Shown: piece after piece, positions 63,813-64,000 of the stretch
Layout: every line of letters starts with the position of its first letter
Numbering within the stretch: position 1 is the stretch's first letter
Source: Tridacna crocea
Lineage: Eukaryota; Mollusca; Bivalvia; Cardiida; Cardiidae
Reading direction: 5' to 3'
Assembly (NCBI GenBank): GCA_943736015.1
Contig: OX031060.1
Coordinates: 4,670,001-4,734,000, forward strand
DNA: 64,000 nt
Translations under genes and position numbers: made by a program
Notes under the pieces: model-generated
Told to the model about the DNA's origin: nothing
Databases searched by the model: none
The model's input: the letters and a program-made list of their open reading frames with translations, nothing else

Positions 63813-64000
63813 AGCATATCTCCAAAACTATACTAGCTAGGGTTATGAAATTTTATGGGTGGATAGATCTCATTGACGGGGAGTGCAGTCCACAGGAATC
63901 ATAAATCTTGCTCGCTTATTTTTGAGTTATTGCCCATTGTTGTTTTTCATACTTGAATTATGTCCGGAGCATATCTCTAAAACTATACTAGCTAGGGTTA
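63813..64000. repeat. 156-bp tandem repeat array, continued
   Basis: The sixth unit resumes after the hAT-like insertion and a seventh starts at 63964; the array runs off the window end. Confidence 0.88.

Overview
This is an animal nuclear DNA window: AT-rich, split short exons with GT/AG introns, no operons, no reading frame above 171 codons, and a very dense load of short non-autonomous transposons. The repeat vocabulary (TTAA-flanked palindromic elements, tRNA-headed SINEs carrying the gtgtccttgggcaagac block, a 156-bp tandem array, Helitron-like ends) and the gene content point to a bivalve mollusc, probably a heterodont clam or mussel. That placement is recalled and not searched.

Genes are few. 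The best is the 5' part of a PAXBP1/GCFC-family gene on the + strand (exons at 57791-57998, 59572-59765 and 60467-60566, running on past the window). On the - strand, 5500-6499 holds the first two exons of a probable ARF-like small GTPase (P-loop exon, then a switch-I exon). Orphan exon candidates lie at 12624-12739 (-, a membrane anchor and tail), 32121-32272 (-, a terminal exon) and 46838-47013 (+, internal).

Most of the remainder is repeats. Family A, about 220 bp with TTAA at each end and a nearly perfect 70-bp central palindrome, occurs roughly 45 times in both orientations. Families B, D and H have different bodies but the same TTAA flanks. Pairs of occupied and empty sites inside the window show directly that A and D inserted at TTAA. 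Other elements: SINEs with 12-13 bp target duplications, two foldback elements with 7-bp duplications in PAXBP1 intron 1 and just upstream of exon 1, a Helitron-like element whose empty site is also present, a 1.17-kb hAT-like element with an 8-bp duplication inside the 156-bp tandem array, and a long-inverted-repeat element at 4078-5007.

At larger scale, about 39.1-45.3 kb is repeated in direct orientation at about 48.5-53.7 kb, with a short third piece near 37.2 kb. Smaller duplications pair 21.85-22.56 with 29.57-30.09 kb, 10.05-10.70 with 12.0-12.5 kb, and 56.09-56.64 with 56.69-57.26 kb. Because several transposons sit in one copy only, insertions can be ordered relative to duplications. 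Layout: 0-13 kb mixed MITEs plus the GTPase exons; 13-36 kb scattered MITEs in unique AT-rich DNA; 37-54 kb the segmental duplication; 56-57.5 kb tandem and foldback repeats; 57.8-60.6 kb PAXBP1; 61.5-64 kb a MITE, the tandem array and the hAT insertion.
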